A stretch of DNA of 64,000 nt from Cytobacillus firmus DS1 (lineage in GTDB: Bacteria; Bacillota; Bacilli; Bacillales; Cytobacillaceae). The notes under the pieces were generated by a model, which ran no database searches, was not told where the DNA came from, and saw only the letters and a list, made by a program, of their open reading frames with translations. Location of the stretch: assembly GCF_000565285.1 (NCBI RefSeq), contig NZ_APVL01000014.1, positions 62,001-126,000 on the forward strand, written 5' to 3'. A program made the position numbers and the translations under genes. Shown here in pieces: positions 7,589 through 16,098 of this stretch; within the stretch, counting starts at the first letter, position 1; the number at the start of each line of letters is the position of its first letter.

Positions 7589-8293
7589 ATGAGCGTACAT
7601 ATTGGTGCTAAAGAAAATGAAATTGCGGAAACGGTCCTGCTTCCTGGAGACCCTCTTCGTGCAAAATATATTGCAGAAACATTTTTAGAAAATGCGGAGT
7701 GCTACAATGAAGTCCGCAACATGTTTGGCTATACTGGGACGTATAAAGGGAAGCGCATATCAGTTCAGGGCACAGGCATGGGGGTTCCATCCATTTCCAT
7801 CTATATCAATGAACTGATGCAAAGCTATAATGTCCAAAACCTGATTAGAGTAGGAACGTGCGGTGCGATTCAAAAAGATGTAAAGGTTCGCGATGTAATC
7901 CTGGCGATGAGCTCTTCTACGGATTCCCAAATGAACAGGCTCACTTTCGGAGGGGTTGACTTTGCACCTACAGCCAACTTTGATCTATTGAAAAAAGCTT
8001 ATGATGCAGGTATTGAAAAAGGATTAAACCTTAAAGTCGGAAATGTCTTCACAGCTGACATGTTCTATAATGACAATTCAGAACTTGAAAAATGGGCAAA
8101 GTATCAGATCCTGGCAATTGAGATGGAAACAGCAGCTCTATATACACTTGCAGCGAAGTTTGACCGCAAAGCACTATCTGTCCTAACAGTCAGTGATCAC
8201 ATCCTGACAGGTGAGGAAACGACTGCTGAAGAAAGACAAACCACCTTCAATGAAATGATCGAAGTGGCACTTGAAGCTGCTATTAAGGAATAA
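7589..8293 (+). CDS. deoD: purine nucleoside phosphorylase, DeoD type
   Basis: Phosphorolysis of purine (deoxy)nucleosides to base plus (deoxy)ribose 1-phosphate in purine salvage; cytoplasmic hexamer. At 234 residues it is the usual DeoD length. The nucleoside-binding GDPLRAKY, phosphate-site RVGTCG, base-site MEMETAAL and late SDH (catalytic Asp) motifs are all visible. AGGAGG-like GGAGGTTAATTT precedes the ATG. yodL upstream and yodJ downstream repeat the B. subtilis order. Confidence 0.96.
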   Translation: MSVHIGAKENEIAETVLLPGDPLRAKYIAETFLENAECYNEVRNMFGYTGTYKGKRISVQGTGMGVPSISIYINELMQSYNVQNLIRVGTCGAIQKDVKVRDVILAMSSSTDSQMNRLTFGGVDFAPTANFDLLKKAYDAGIEKGLNLKVGNVFTADMFYNDNSELEKWAKYQILAIEMETAALYTLAAKFDRKALSVLTVSDHILTGEETTAEERQTTFNEMIEVALEAAIKE

Positions 8294-8302
8294 TATAGAA
8301 TG

Positions 8303-8336
8303 AAACTGGTTCACCTGAGCCAGTTTTATTTTTTTG
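8303..8336 (+). terminator. terminator of deoD
   Basis: AAACTGG and CCAGTTT arms followed by a T-rich stretch. Confidence 0.8.
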
Positions 8337-8344
8337 GCTGTTTT

Positions 8345-8560
8345 CGCAAGGTTTGTTGCTTTTTTTATATTATATACAGAGTTGATTGGAGCGGAAGGTG
8401 CGAGATCCTCGAAAATGCTATGCATTTTCTTCGTGCGGTGTTTACTAAAGGAAGCTTATTCAAAGTCCTGCCCCGCTGTTCGCTGAGCATCCTGGAGCGG
8501 AAATCAACGGACAACATTGATAGGCGAAAAACAACAATTTATACGAAGAGTTTTTTTATG
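8345..8560 (+). repeat. modular interspersed repeat, copy A (outer arms + module 1)
   Basis: The stretch between deoD and yodJ is not a gene. It begins TCGCAAGGTTTGTTGC and GTTGATTGGAGCGGAAGG and ends GGAGCGGAAATCAACGGA, so the core has inverted GTTGATT/AATCAAC ends and direct GGAGCGGAA copies. Inside is module 1, a hairpin CGAAAATGC/GCATTTTC followed by a stretch similar to that in copy C. The GC-rich module 2 present in copies B and C is missing here except for a CCCCGC remnant. An open frame covers most of it but lacks a plausible ribosome binding site. Confidence 0.85.
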
Positions 8561-8685
8561 AGTGTGTTTTCTGTAAAAAGAATATTTTGTGCCGATTGTC
8601 CTGTTTTTAACACAATTATGGACTAGTTGACGTGTAGTGTTAAAATAGTAATGTTGCAAAGAAATAAAAAGACAGGTGAATTTGA

Positions 8686-9558
8686 ATGAAGAAGATCATA
8701 ATTATGGCAGGGTCCCTCAGCCTCCTGCTTTCCGGCTGCAGCCAGCTTGATCCGTATTTGGATAAAGCAAAGCCGCTTATTGAAAAAATTCCGTTCCTTG
8801 GGGAAGATAAAAGCCTTGATGAACCTTCTCAAGAAAATGAATCACAAAATAGAGAAGAAAACAGTTCCGGGAAAGCAGACAATGAAGTAAAAGAAGATAT
8901 TCAAAAGGATCCTCTTTCATTGGAAGCTTCATATTTTAATGATATAAAAGCTGTGGATGGCAGAAATATAATCCAGAACCCTGATAATGTGATGGTTCTG
9001 GTGAATAAACAATTCAGCCTTCCGGATGGCTATGAACCATCCAAGCTAATGATCCCGGATGTCGCATTTTCTTACGGGAAGTTAGATTTGGAAAAGAGCT
9101 ATATGCGCCAGGACGCAGCTGAGGAGCTGGAGAAGCTGTTTGCCGGAGCATTGAATGAAGGTGTGGAATTATTTGCTGTTTCCGGCTATCGCTCATTTAC
9201 ACGGCAATCGGAAGTTTTCGAGGCCGAAGTAAATAGAGTTGGTAAAGAAAAAGCGGTTCAGGCTGTGGCGATTCCCGGAAGCAGTGAACATCAGACAGGA
9301 CTTACAATGGATATCTCAAGCAGAAGTGCAAACCTTGAACTTTCAGAAGAATTCGGGGAAACAAAGGAAGGAAAGTGGCTTGCTGAAAATGCACATCGCT
9401 ACGGTTTTATTCTCCGCTATCCTAAAGGAAAAGAAGCCATAACAGGTTATAAATATGAGCCTTGGCATTTCCGTTATGTGGGCCATGAAGCTGCAAAAGT
9501 CATTTATGAAAAGAAATGGACTTTGGAGGAGTACTTCAATATTGTTAAAAAAATTTAA
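8686..9558 (+). CDS. yodJ: D-alanyl-D-alanine carboxypeptidase, VanY/M15B family, lipoprotein
   Basis: Zinc peptidase trimming the terminal D-Ala of peptidoglycan stem peptides outside the cell. An N-terminal signal ends in a lipobox LLSGC (Cys18), followed by an acidic, low-complexity spacer to about residue 80. The catalytic domain has GYRSFTRQ, SSEHQTGLTMDIS (His and Asp zinc ligands) and EPWHFRYVG (Glu and His). Length is 290 residues. AGGTGA lies before the ATG. Position next to deoD matches B. subtilis yodJ. Confidence 0.93.
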   Translation: MKKIIIMAGSLSLLLSGCSQLDPYLDKAKPLIEKIPFLGEDKSLDEPSQENESQNREENSSGKADNEVKEDIQKDPLSLEASYFNDIKAVDGRNIIQNPDNVMVLVNKQFSLPDGYEPSKLMIPDVAFSYGKLDLEKSYMRQDAAEELEKLFAGALNEGVELFAVSGYRSFTRQSEVFEAEVNRVGKEKAVQAVAIPGSSEHQTGLTMDISSRSANLELSEEFGETKEGKWLAENAHRYGFILRYPKGKEAITGYKYEPWHFRYVGHEAAKVIYEKKWTLEEYFNIVKKI

Positions 9559-9582
9559 GAGGCCAAATTGGCCTCTTTTATT
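9557..9582. terminator. bidirectional terminator after yodJ
   Basis: AAGAGGCCAA and TTGGCCTCTT arms directly overlapping the yodJ stop. It also ends the convergent gene at 9578-9826. Confidence 0.88.
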
Positions 9583-9826
9583 TGCCTTTCTCCTTTAGAC
9601 TGCTTTTTCCTGATTGAAAATAGAATATACCCGCTAAAATGAAGGGTACAGCGGGAAGGGCTGATAGAAAGCGAAGCACATTTTCTGCCCCTGTTAAAGA
9701 ATATCCCAATGGCAGCAGCAGAAAAAAACTTAATAGAGCAAGTTTCCATGACTGATTCATAATCCCGGCAATTAGGCTGATTAGGGAAAATGCGAAGCTT
9801 ATCCATAATATTGCGGTTAACATCAT
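9578..9826 (-). CDS. small integral membrane protein, 82 residues, unrecognised
   Basis: Three hydrophobic segments (about residues 4-22, 27-43 and 50-68) followed by a short Lys/Ser-rich tail (SGKSSLKEKGK) predicted to face the cytoplasm. GGGGTGA lies 6 nt before ATG 9826; a longer frame from 9937 has no ribosome binding site. Convergent with yodJ. No family recognised. Confidence 0.68.
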   Translation of the reverse strand: MMLTAILWISFAFSLISLIAGIMNQSWKLALLSFFLLLPLGYSLTGAENVLRFLSALPAVPFILAGIFYFQSGKSSLKEKGK

Positions 9827-10077
9827 AAATTCACCCCTTAAGAAAGTGATGGGAGAAGAGGGCTGGCCGGTGAAAAGGATTGGGAGAGGGTTATTAAAAT
9901 GACTATATAATAAAATATGTTTATACCGGCAAAACATTAATCTTTTATTTTCCTGATGCAGAATGCCGGTTAAATTTAGGGTGATTTTTGCCGGCTGTTT
10001 GTTTAGCTGATGTTTATAAACATTCTTAAATGAGGTATTAATAAACTAAGTTTACTTGTAAGAAGGAGGCACATGCT

Positions 10078-10284
10078 TTGGAAAAAGTTTCTCTTAAAGT
10101 TGCAGGCATGACCTGCAGCCATTGTGAAGAGGCAATCAAAAATGCCCTTCTCTCCATCGATGGTGTGGCAAGCGTCTCGATTGCCTTTCATGATGAACAT
10201 GCAGAAATCGAATATGACCCTGAAAAATCTGATAAGGAAAATTTGATAAAAGCGATAAAAGACCAGGGCTATGGGGTAGCCTGA
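10078..10284 (+). CDS. copZ: copper chaperone CopZ / heavy-metal-associated domain protein
   Basis: A 68-residue ferredoxin-like HMA domain with the metal site GMTCSHC (Cys13, Cys16). In Bacillus such proteins pass Cu(I) to the CopA ATPase. It starts at TTG with AAGGAGGC 8 nt upstream. Unusually it stands alone: neither csoR nor copA is adjacent, so its partner must be encoded elsewhere, and mercuric-type or other metal cargo cannot be excluded from sequence. Confidence 0.88.
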   Translation: MEKVSLKVAGMTCSHCEEAIKNALLSIDGVASVSIAFHDEHAEIEYDPEKSDKENLIKAIKDQGYGVA

Positions 10285-10289
10285 CATAA

Positions 10290-10330
10290 GAAAGAGCGCC
10301 ACGCATATTTTGCTGGCGCTCTTTCAATCG
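10290..10330 (+). terminator. terminator of copZ
   Basis: A 12-bp perfect stem, GAAAGAGCGCCA / TGGCGCTCTTTC, with a 12-nt loop. Confidence 0.82.
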
Positions 10331-10406
10331 CTGCACACATTTTTCTTTGTTATTTATTCGATAAATGTTATTCTAATCATTAAGGATTGTACATAGTTAT
10401 TTTACG

Positions 10407-11906
10407 GTGACGAAAGTGGTGAAAAGTTTGCAAAATGAAGATTTAAACAAGGAAACTTCTGAAACACCAGATAATAACCATTCAGGTTTTATCCGCATGA
10501 AAAAGTTTCATTTTGTAATGCTGCTGTTTTTTATAGTGTTCCTTTCAGCTGGAATTACTACCTTTGCACTGGCCTTTGGTGATGAAAAGGCAGTAGATGT
10601 GGGAACAAGTGAAAGAAGGGAATTTGATAAGCTGTATACAGCTTATGATACCCTGAAAGCAAATTATTTCCAGGAAGTGGATCAGAATAACCTTATAAAT
10701 GGTGCTATTAACGGTATGCTTGAAGCGCTGGATGATCCTTACTCGGACTATATGAATGAAGAAGAGGCCGAAAGCTTTCATCAGAGTATTTCATCTTCAT
10801 TTGAAGGAATCGGAGCTGAAATCCAGGAACAGGAAGGCTACATAGTCATTGTATCCCCATTGAAAGGTTCACCTGCTGAAAAAGCCGGGCTTAGGCCAAA
10901 TGACAAGGTTCTATCAGTTGATGGAAAAAGCCTTCAGGGGATGAGCTCTACAGAGGCCGTTATGCTGATCAGAGGCGAAAAAGGAACTAAGGTAGAACTT
11001 GCAGTTCAGCGTCCCGGCACAGATGAGCCTATGAATATTTCCATTACACGCGATACCATTCCGCTTGAAACCGTCTATGGGGAAATGCTTGAAGATGGTA
11101 TTGCAAAAGTACAGATTACTACATTCTCGGAAAATACTTCTAAAGAACTGGTGGAAACTCTGAATGAGCTGCAAAAGCAGGGCATGAAAGGATTAATCCT
11201 TGATCTTCGCCAGAATCCAGGCGGCCTGCTGGATCAGGCAGTGGAAATCTCCAGCCTGTTTGTCCCGGATGGCGAGATATTATTCCAAATTGAAGACCGC
11301 AATGGAAACAGAGAAGAAGTAAAATCAAAGAGTGAAGAAAATCCGAATATACCTTTAGTCGTTGTGATTGATAAAGGAAGTGCCAGTGCATCAGAAATTC
11401 TGGCTGCGGCAGTACACGAATCTGCAGATGTGCCGCTTGTCGGTGAAAAATCGTTTGGAAAAGGCACTGTCCAGCGTGCACAGGACTTCTCCGACGGATC
11501 AAACATGAAATTCACTACTGAAAAATGGCTGACACCGGATGGAAATTGGATTCATAAAAAGGGAATTACACCTGACCATAAAGTGGCCTTGCCGGAATAC
11601 GCTGCACTGCCATTTATTAATCCAGACACTGAATTGAAGCTTTCTGCTTCTTCAGCCCAGGTTAAAGCAGCTCAAGCTATGCTGAAAGCTCTGGGATATA
11701 ATCCTGGAAGAGAAGACGGTTTCTTTGATGAAAAAACGGAAGCAGCTGTAAAGGAATTCCAGGCTGCTGAAAAGCTTGATCAAAATGGTGTATTATCAGG
11801 GCAGTCTACTCTTAGGCTGATGGAAAAACTCCGTGAAAAAATCGACCAAAACGATACGCAAATTCAAAAAGCAGCTGAAGTGCTGAAAAAGCAAATAGGG
11901 TCATAA
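10407..11906 (+). CDS. ctpA: carboxy-terminal processing protease, S41 family, CtpA-like
   Basis: Membrane-anchored serine protease with a cytoplasmic N-tail, one membrane helix (about residues 33-55), a PDZ domain (about 125-210), the S41 catalytic core with Ser in DKGSASASE (about 328) and Lys in GEKSFGKG (about 352), and a C-terminal peptidoglycan-binding domain (about 415-470: AMLKALGYNPG, DGFFDEKT). 499 residues. The name follows the PG-binding tail and closeness to yodJ; CtpB is the alternative. Start GTG 10407 is weakly supported; TTG 10428 is an in-frame alternative. Confidence 0.87.
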   Translation: MTKVVKSLQNEDLNKETSETPDNNHSGFIRMKKFHFVMLLFFIVFLSAGITTFALAFGDEKAVDVGTSERREFDKLYTAYDTLKANYFQEVDQNNLINGAINGMLEALDDPYSDYMNEEEAESFHQSISSSFEGIGAEIQEQEGYIVIVSPLKGSPAEKAGLRPNDKVLSVDGKSLQGMSSTEAVMLIRGEKGTKVELAVQRPGTDEPMNISITRDTIPLETVYGEMLEDGIAKVQITTFSENTSKELVETLNELQKQGMKGLILDLRQNPGGLLDQAVEISSLFVPDGEILFQIEDRNGNREEVKSKSEENPNIPLVVVIDKGSASASEILAAAVHESADVPLVGEKSFGKGTVQRAQDFSDGSNMKFTTEKWLTPDGNWIHKKGITPDHKVALPEYAALPFINPDTELKLSASSAQVKAAQAMLKALGYNPGREDGFFDEKTEAAVKEFQAAEKLDQNGVLSGQSTLRLMEKLREKIDQNDTQIQKAAEVLKKQIGS

Positions 11907-11910
11907 TTTT

Positions 11911-11939
11911 AAGCTCTCCGATTCGGAGAGCTTTTTTCA
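11911..11939 (+). terminator. terminator of ctpA
   Basis: AAGCTCTCCG, 3-nt loop, CGGAGAGCTT, then TTTTTT. Confidence 0.92.
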
Positions 11940-12039
11940 TCATTTTTCAAGCGAGACGATTCCTTCCTCAAGCAAGTAGCGGCAGGTGGGGGCAGTTCAA
12001 GTATTGCTTTCCAGAAAGTGGGTATATAAAGCGCTACTC

Positions 12040-12068
12040 TTTCCAACAATGGTAGTAAACTTTACTAT
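12040..12068 (+). promoter_or_regulatory. promoter with internal palindrome before the LCP gene
   Basis: TTTCCA, 17 nt, TACTAT reads as a sigmaA-like promoter. TAGTAAA-C-TTTACTA (12053-12067), a perfect 15-bp palindrome, spans the spacer and the -10, the position of a repressor operator. I cannot assign the regulator. Confidence 0.5.
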
Positions 12069-12091
12069 AAAGCAGCGCAGGGGTGATTTGC

Positions 12092-13009
12092 TTGAAAAAT
12101 ATAATGATTCTATTTTTACTGGCTGCAGCTATACTATCCGGCTGCACGTCCTTTCAGCAAAAAGATAATAATAATGCAAGGCAGGGGATGGAGATCGGCG
12201 AGTCCGAACAGGAAAATAAAAAGCCTTCAGCTAGTGAAAATGAAACGAAAAACTTTCTGCTGATTGGTGTCGACAGCAGAGGAGAAGAGGATTCACGTTC
12301 GGATGCCATTGTGCTGGCCAGCTATGAACCTTCCGGAGAATCCATTAAATTGGTCTCTCTAATGAGGGACAGCTATGTAAAAATCCCGGATTATAAATAT
12401 ATGTACAGCAAATTGAATCATGCTTATTATATAGGCGGGAAGGATTTATTAAAGGATACAATAGAACAAAACTTCGGAGTCCAAATCGATCATACAGCAA
12501 TTATTGATTTTAAGGGGTTTACAGCTATGCTTGATGCCATTGCCCCGGACGGAATTGAAGCGGAAGTCAGTTCTGCCATGATTGATGATATGGGACTGGA
12601 TCTGGAGCCCGGGAAACAAAAGCTTAAGGGAAGTGACATCTTATCATATGTGAGATTTCGCCATGACGGACAAAGTGATTTCGGGAGAGTGGACAGGCAG
12701 CAGGAAATTTTGATTGGGCTTAAAGATGAAGTGATGAACCAATTTTCATCACCTGCCGGTTTAGCAAGGTTTCCGGAGGTAATCAGCCAGGCAATGAAAT
12801 ATGTTGAAACAGACTTAAAGGTTGAAGAAGCATTATCACTCGGTGTGAAGTTTTTAATGAATCCTGTCACTGACATTGAAACACTTAGGGTACCTGTTGA
12901 AGATAGTTATGAGAATAAGACATATGAACATGCCGGTTCGGTTCTCCAGCTTGATTTTGAAGAAAATTCAGAAGTGCTTAAGCAGTTTTTGGATGCTGAA
13001 AAGAAATAG
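12092..13009 (+). CDS. LytR-CpsA-Psr (LCP) family glycopolymer transferase, lipoprotein form
   Basis: LCP enzymes move teichoic-acid-type polymers from undecaprenyl carriers to peptidoglycan. The core motifs are present: GVDSRGEEDSRSDAI, VSLMRDSYVKIP and the double-Arg RFRHDGQSDFGRVDRQQ. Unlike the usual family members with a simple membrane anchor, the N-terminus ends in a lipobox LSGC (Cys15 from the TTG start), so it appears to be lipid-anchored. Start TTG 12092 has AGGGG 8 nt upstream; the GTG at 12083 lies inside that ribosome binding site. 305 residues. Confidence 0.85.
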   Translation: MKNIMILFLLAAAILSGCTSFQQKDNNNARQGMEIGESEQENKKPSASENETKNFLLIGVDSRGEEDSRSDAIVLASYEPSGESIKLVSLMRDSYVKIPDYKYMYSKLNHAYYIGGKDLLKDTIEQNFGVQIDHTAIIDFKGFTAMLDAIAPDGIEAEVSSAMIDDMGLDLEPGKQKLKGSDILSYVRFRHDGQSDFGRVDRQQEILIGLKDEVMNQFSSPAGLARFPEVISQAMKYVETDLKVEEALSLGVKFLMNPVTDIETLRVPVEDSYENKTYEHAGSVLQLDFEENSEVLKQFLDAEKK

Positions 13010-13022
13010 CGGAAATAAGCAT

Positions 13023-13064
13023 AAAAAGTTAATGAGGAGCCCACGGGCTCCTCATTAACTTTTT
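13023..13064. terminator. bidirectional terminator, very stable
   Basis: A near-perfect 20-bp inverted repeat with A and T tails on both sides. It serves the LCP gene and the convergent methyltransferase, whose stop codon (13055-13057) lies in the stem. Confidence 0.95.
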
Positions 13065-13669
13065 ATGCAGACTGCAATCCCAAAAGGGTAGTGTTTGCCT
13101 TCTCTTTTAGGTTCAATTAGAACACTTCTCTGATAATAAAATTCCGTCTCTCCATAAGACTTGAACAGTTCAATAAATTCATCTTCAGTCAGCTGGTGGA
13201 AATGGAAGGGCTCATTTGTTGGCTTTCCCCTCCCGGCACCGAAGGGCGTGGATAAAATGAGAGTCCCGCCTGGCTTTAGCATCTTAAAAAGACTGTTAAG
13301 AAATATTTCTTCTGATGCCAGGTGTTCAAGCGTTTCAAAGCTCGTAATCACATCAAAGAGTCCTAATTGGTCAGGGAGAGAATCATCTTCCGCGTTGGCT
13401 TTTATATATTGCACGAGAGGATGATAATGATGCTGTCTGGCATATTTCAGTGTATCCTCATCAATGTCTACTGCCACAATTTCATTTATTTCTTTTTTCT
13501 TGGCTTTTGCCATTATTTTTGAACCGTACCCCGTCCCGCAGGCAATATCAAGCACTCTCCCTTTAGCGTAATAAAGGGCGAAATAGTAACGTGCCAAATG
13601 TTCCAGAAGCATTCCGTTAGTAACCGGCATTTCCTCCAGTATGATTCTTTCTCCGGTATTTTCCAGCAT
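13055..13669 (-). CDS. class I SAM-dependent methyltransferase, YodH-like
   Basis: A 204-residue Rossmann methyltransferase: motif I VLDIACGTGYGS (about residues 39-50), acidic motif II VAVDIDE, motif IV DVITSFETLEHL and LKPGGTLILSTP. The substrate is not evident. B. subtilis encodes a methyltransferase (YodH) close to ctpA, so this may be its counterpart, but identity was not tested. GGTGGAG precedes the ATG. Convergent to the LCP gene. Confidence 0.82.
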   Translation of the reverse strand: MLENTGERIILEEMPVTNGMLLEHLARYYFALYYAKGRVLDIACGTGYGSKIMAKAKKKEINEIVAVDIDEDTLKYARQHHYHPLVQYIKANAEDDSLPDQLGLFDVITSFETLEHLASEEIFLNSLFKMLKPGGTLILSTPFGAGRGKPTNEPFHFHQLTEDEFIELFKSYGETEFYYQRSVLIEPKREGKHYPFGIAVCIKS

Positions 13670-13784
13670 GTAAACTCCACCATCCTTAATAGAAATTATA
13701 GCAAATATGTCTTATGGTTTGTATGGACTGGTAAAATCATATACAATGGGTCATTAGACAGGATAGCTATAAAGAGGTGATCCT

Positions 13785-14186
13785 TTGAAGCAGATAGTGA
13801 TGCTTAATGAAGAGACCCGCAGGCAAATATCAGATATTGAACAAAAATGTGAAAAGCTTGCAGAAAAACTTCTTAATAAGTACAAAACAGACTTTCAAAC
13901 AGAAGAGGAAAATCTGGCAGTGGACCTGATCAGAACGATAAAAGGCAGGCATGCATCAGATAACGATGTGTTTGAAAATGATTATGAGTCCATTCTGGAA
14001 CTGGGAATTGAGACGGAGGATGAATTTTTTCCAAATGCTTATATTCCCATCTGGAAATGCAAACAGGAAATGTTTCATTCCGTTGGTTATTTAACCAGCC
14101 TGGATATTGATTCAATAGAGAAGAAAATGTTGATTATGATTCAAGAAATGCTGGCAGATCGTGAAGAAGGGGAAAAGTATGAATAA
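13785..14186 (+). CDS. unknown 133-residue protein, translationally coupled to the GTPase gene
   Basis: Starts at TTG with GAGGTGAT upstream. Largely helical and acidic, with a coiled-coil-like N-terminus (ISDIEQKCEKLAEKLLNKY), a central FFPNAYIPIWKC segment and a helical C-terminus. It overlaps the next gene by 8 nt, so the two are coupled. No family recognised; its only clue is the putative zinc-metallochaperone GTPase partner. Confidence 0.72.
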   Translation: MKQIVMLNEETRRQISDIEQKCEKLAEKLLNKYKTDFQTEEENLAVDLIRTIKGRHASDNDVFENDYESILELGIETEDEFFPNAYIPIWKCKQEMFHSVGYLTSLDIDSIEKKMLIMIQEMLADREEGEKYE

Positions 14187-15099
14187 AACAGAAATATTTA
14201 TATTATCAGGATTTCTTGGGAGCGGGAAAACAACGCTTCTAAAGCAGCTGCTTCAGGATGAAAAGAAGCAAGGAAGAAAAGTGGCAGTCATGATGAACGA
14301 GCTCGGCAAAGTTTCAATTGACTCGGACGCAGTCGATGAGGATGTGCCATTAAAAGAGCTGCTTGATGGCTGCATATGCTGTACCATCTCAGATAAGCTG
14401 GAAGCGCAGCTTCAGGAATTATTGATGGTTGAGAAGCCGGAAGCGATCTATATTGAAACTACAGGTGCTGCTCATCCAATTGAAGTTCTGGATAGTATCC
14501 TTTCCCCCCTCTTTGCAGACAGGATGCAGGTAAAAGGCATTATTTCTGTTGTTGACGGTCCAAGATGGCTTAATCGAAATGTGTTAAGCCCTCAGGTGCA
14601 GCAGCTTTTAATTGAGCAGGTACGGCATGCTGATTTAATTATTTTAAATAAAGCAGATGAACTTTCCGAGGCGGAACAGGCGCGGCTTACCATGGAGATT
14701 CAGGGTCTGAACAGCCAGGCCTTCACCATCTTAACCTCATACTCAAAGATCGCTGTGAAGCAGGTAAGAGGTATGTCACCCGGGAAAAAGAGCAAGGCAT
14801 CCAGGTCACATGTTTTTTCTGATCTAAAGCTTAGCACGTTCGTTTATCAGTTTCAAAAGCCTGTCAATCAGACTGAATTTGAGGATTTTCTAAGAGGACT
14901 TCCAGACACTGTGTACAGAATAAAAGGGTATATGAAGCTGAATTCATCTCAGTACCCGTTTCTTTTTCAGTTTTCTTATGGAATGCCGCTCTATATACAG
15001 GAAAACATAAATATGCCCCTGAATATGGTGTTTATTGGAGAGAAACTTGATTGGGCAGAAATCGAACAAAGGTTAAAAATTCTCGAAAGTATTAATTAA
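14179..15099 (+). CDS. CobW/COG0523-family metal-chaperone GTPase
   Basis: G3E-family GTPase, 306 residues. Walker A GFLGSGKTT (11-19), the metal-binding CxCC motif as GCICCT (Cys65, Cys67, Cys68), and G4 NKAD (about 160-163); a CobW C-terminal domain covers about 220-300. Family members insert or distribute metal, most often zinc (ZNG1/YciC-type) or cobalt. No Zur-type palindrome is evident upstream. ATG 14179 with AGGGGA upstream is preferred to the GTG at 14161. Confidence 0.85.
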   Translation: MNKTEIFILSGFLGSGKTTLLKQLLQDEKKQGRKVAVMMNELGKVSIDSDAVDEDVPLKELLDGCICCTISDKLEAQLQELLMVEKPEAIYIETTGAAHPIEVLDSILSPLFADRMQVKGIISVVDGPRWLNRNVLSPQVQQLLIEQVRHADLIILNKADELSEAEQARLTMEIQGLNSQAFTILTSYSKIAVKQVRGMSPGKKSKASRSHVFSDLKLSTFVYQFQKPVNQTEFEDFLRGLPDTVYRIKGYMKLNSSQYPFLFQFSYGMPLYIQENINMPLNMVFIGEKLDWAEIEQRLKILESIN

Positions 15100-15115
15100 T
15101 CAGGGTATTTAAAGG

Positions 15116-15146
15116 AAATCGCATTCAAATGGTGCGATTTTTTTAT
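15116..15146 (+). terminator. terminator after the GTPase gene
   Basis: AAATCGCA and TGCGATTT arms with a 9-nt loop, then T run. Confidence 0.88.
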
Positions 15147-15229
15147 TACTTAATGAATGAAGAAAACCTTTTTTTGAGAAACTCATTATATAATGCCTAA
15201 CCGAAATAACCTATAAATGAGTGGAATTT

Positions 15230-16063
15230 ATGAAAACTATAAACATAGTCATTGTATTCATCTTTCTTCTTTTTGCAGGAGGCACACACACATCTGCAAG
15301 TAAGGAGGGAATTGGCTGGCGGATTGAGATGCTGCCATGGGAGAAAGTGAATGGGATATTGCCCAAATACAGTGAATTTACTGTTCTGGATGTTGAAACA
15401 GGCAAGAAGTTTAAGGTCCAGCGGCGTGCCGGAAGCCATCATGCAGATGTTCAGCCATTAAATACTGAAGAAACAAAAATAATGAAAAGCATTTATGGGG
15501 GAAAATGGAGCTGGAAGCGGCGAGCCATCATAGTTATTAATGGAAATCAGTGGATAGCGGCTTCCATGCATGGGATGCCCCATGGAGGAGGTGCACTGAA
15601 AAATAATTTTCCAGGGCACTTTTGCATTCATTTTTACGGCAGTACCACACATCGAACAAACTTTATGGATTTATCACACAAGCTCATGATTTTGAAAGCT
15701 GCAGGAAAGCTTGATGGATATCTCAATAATGCCAATCCATATGAAGTAATCAGTGCATTCATGGCCGGACTAAAACAGCAGGATTCCAAGATAGTCCAGT
15801 CGATTTCTCTCCAGCCCTTAGCCTGGAATAAACTCCTGCCCGGGATAGAAAATGTAAGGCTAAGTGCGATGCCCGTCCTCCCTGCTGAGGATTTGGCTGA
15901 TGAGCTGAGCATGGAGGTGCCCGTGGAAGCTGATTGGTTTATTAAAAACCGCGGCAGACAGCATTTTCGTGGCAGCATCTATCTTGTGCGCTTTTCACAG
16001 GCAGACCCATGGAAAGTGGATAATAAAAGATTCTTAAAGGAAAATAAGTTAGTGAACGAATAA
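15230..16063 (+). CDS. secreted protein of unknown function with His/Cys motif resembling YkuD transpeptidases
   Basis: 277 residues with a signal peptide (hydrophobic 4-20, likely cut near SAS-K). A conserved-looking block at about 115-145 reads MHGMPHGGG ... GHFCIHFYGSTTH. The arrangement of a His-Gly and then a His-x-Cys-x-His recalls the L,D-transpeptidase site (H...SHGCxR), but spacing differs and overall similarity is not obvious. The same HFCIHF motif occurs in uncharacterised Firmicute exported proteins. A GHRKN-like C-terminal domain is absent. Start ATG 15230 is preferred; GTG 15221 is in frame. It is monocistronic. Confidence 0.7.
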   Translation: MKTINIVIVFIFLLFAGGTHTSASKEGIGWRIEMLPWEKVNGILPKYSEFTVLDVETGKKFKVQRRAGSHHADVQPLNTEETKIMKSIYGGKWSWKRRAIIVINGNQWIAASMHGMPHGGGALKNNFPGHFCIHFYGSTTHRTNFMDLSHKLMILKAAGKLDGYLNNANPYEVISAFMAGLKQQDSKIVQSISLQPLAWNKLLPGIENVRLSAMPVLPAEDLADELSMEVPVEADWFIKNRGRQHFRGSIYLVRFSQADPWKVDNKRFLKENKLVNE

Positions 16064-16065
16064 AA

Positions 16066-16096
16066 GCCTGAGAATAAAATCTCAGGCCTTTATTTA
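16066..16096. terminator. terminator between convergent genes
   Basis: GCCTGAG, 8-nt loop, CTCAGGC, T-rich after and A-rich before, so usable from both sides. Confidence 0.82.
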
Positions 16097-16098
16097 TT

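Noticed and set aside
8300..8626. 108-codon open frame between deoD and yodJ
   Set aside because: It lies over the deoD terminator and repeat copy A and has no ribosome binding site; the translation is repeat-derived.
10003..10336. Reverse-strand frames over copZ
   Set aside because: Antisense to a clear HMA domain; no ribosome binding sites.
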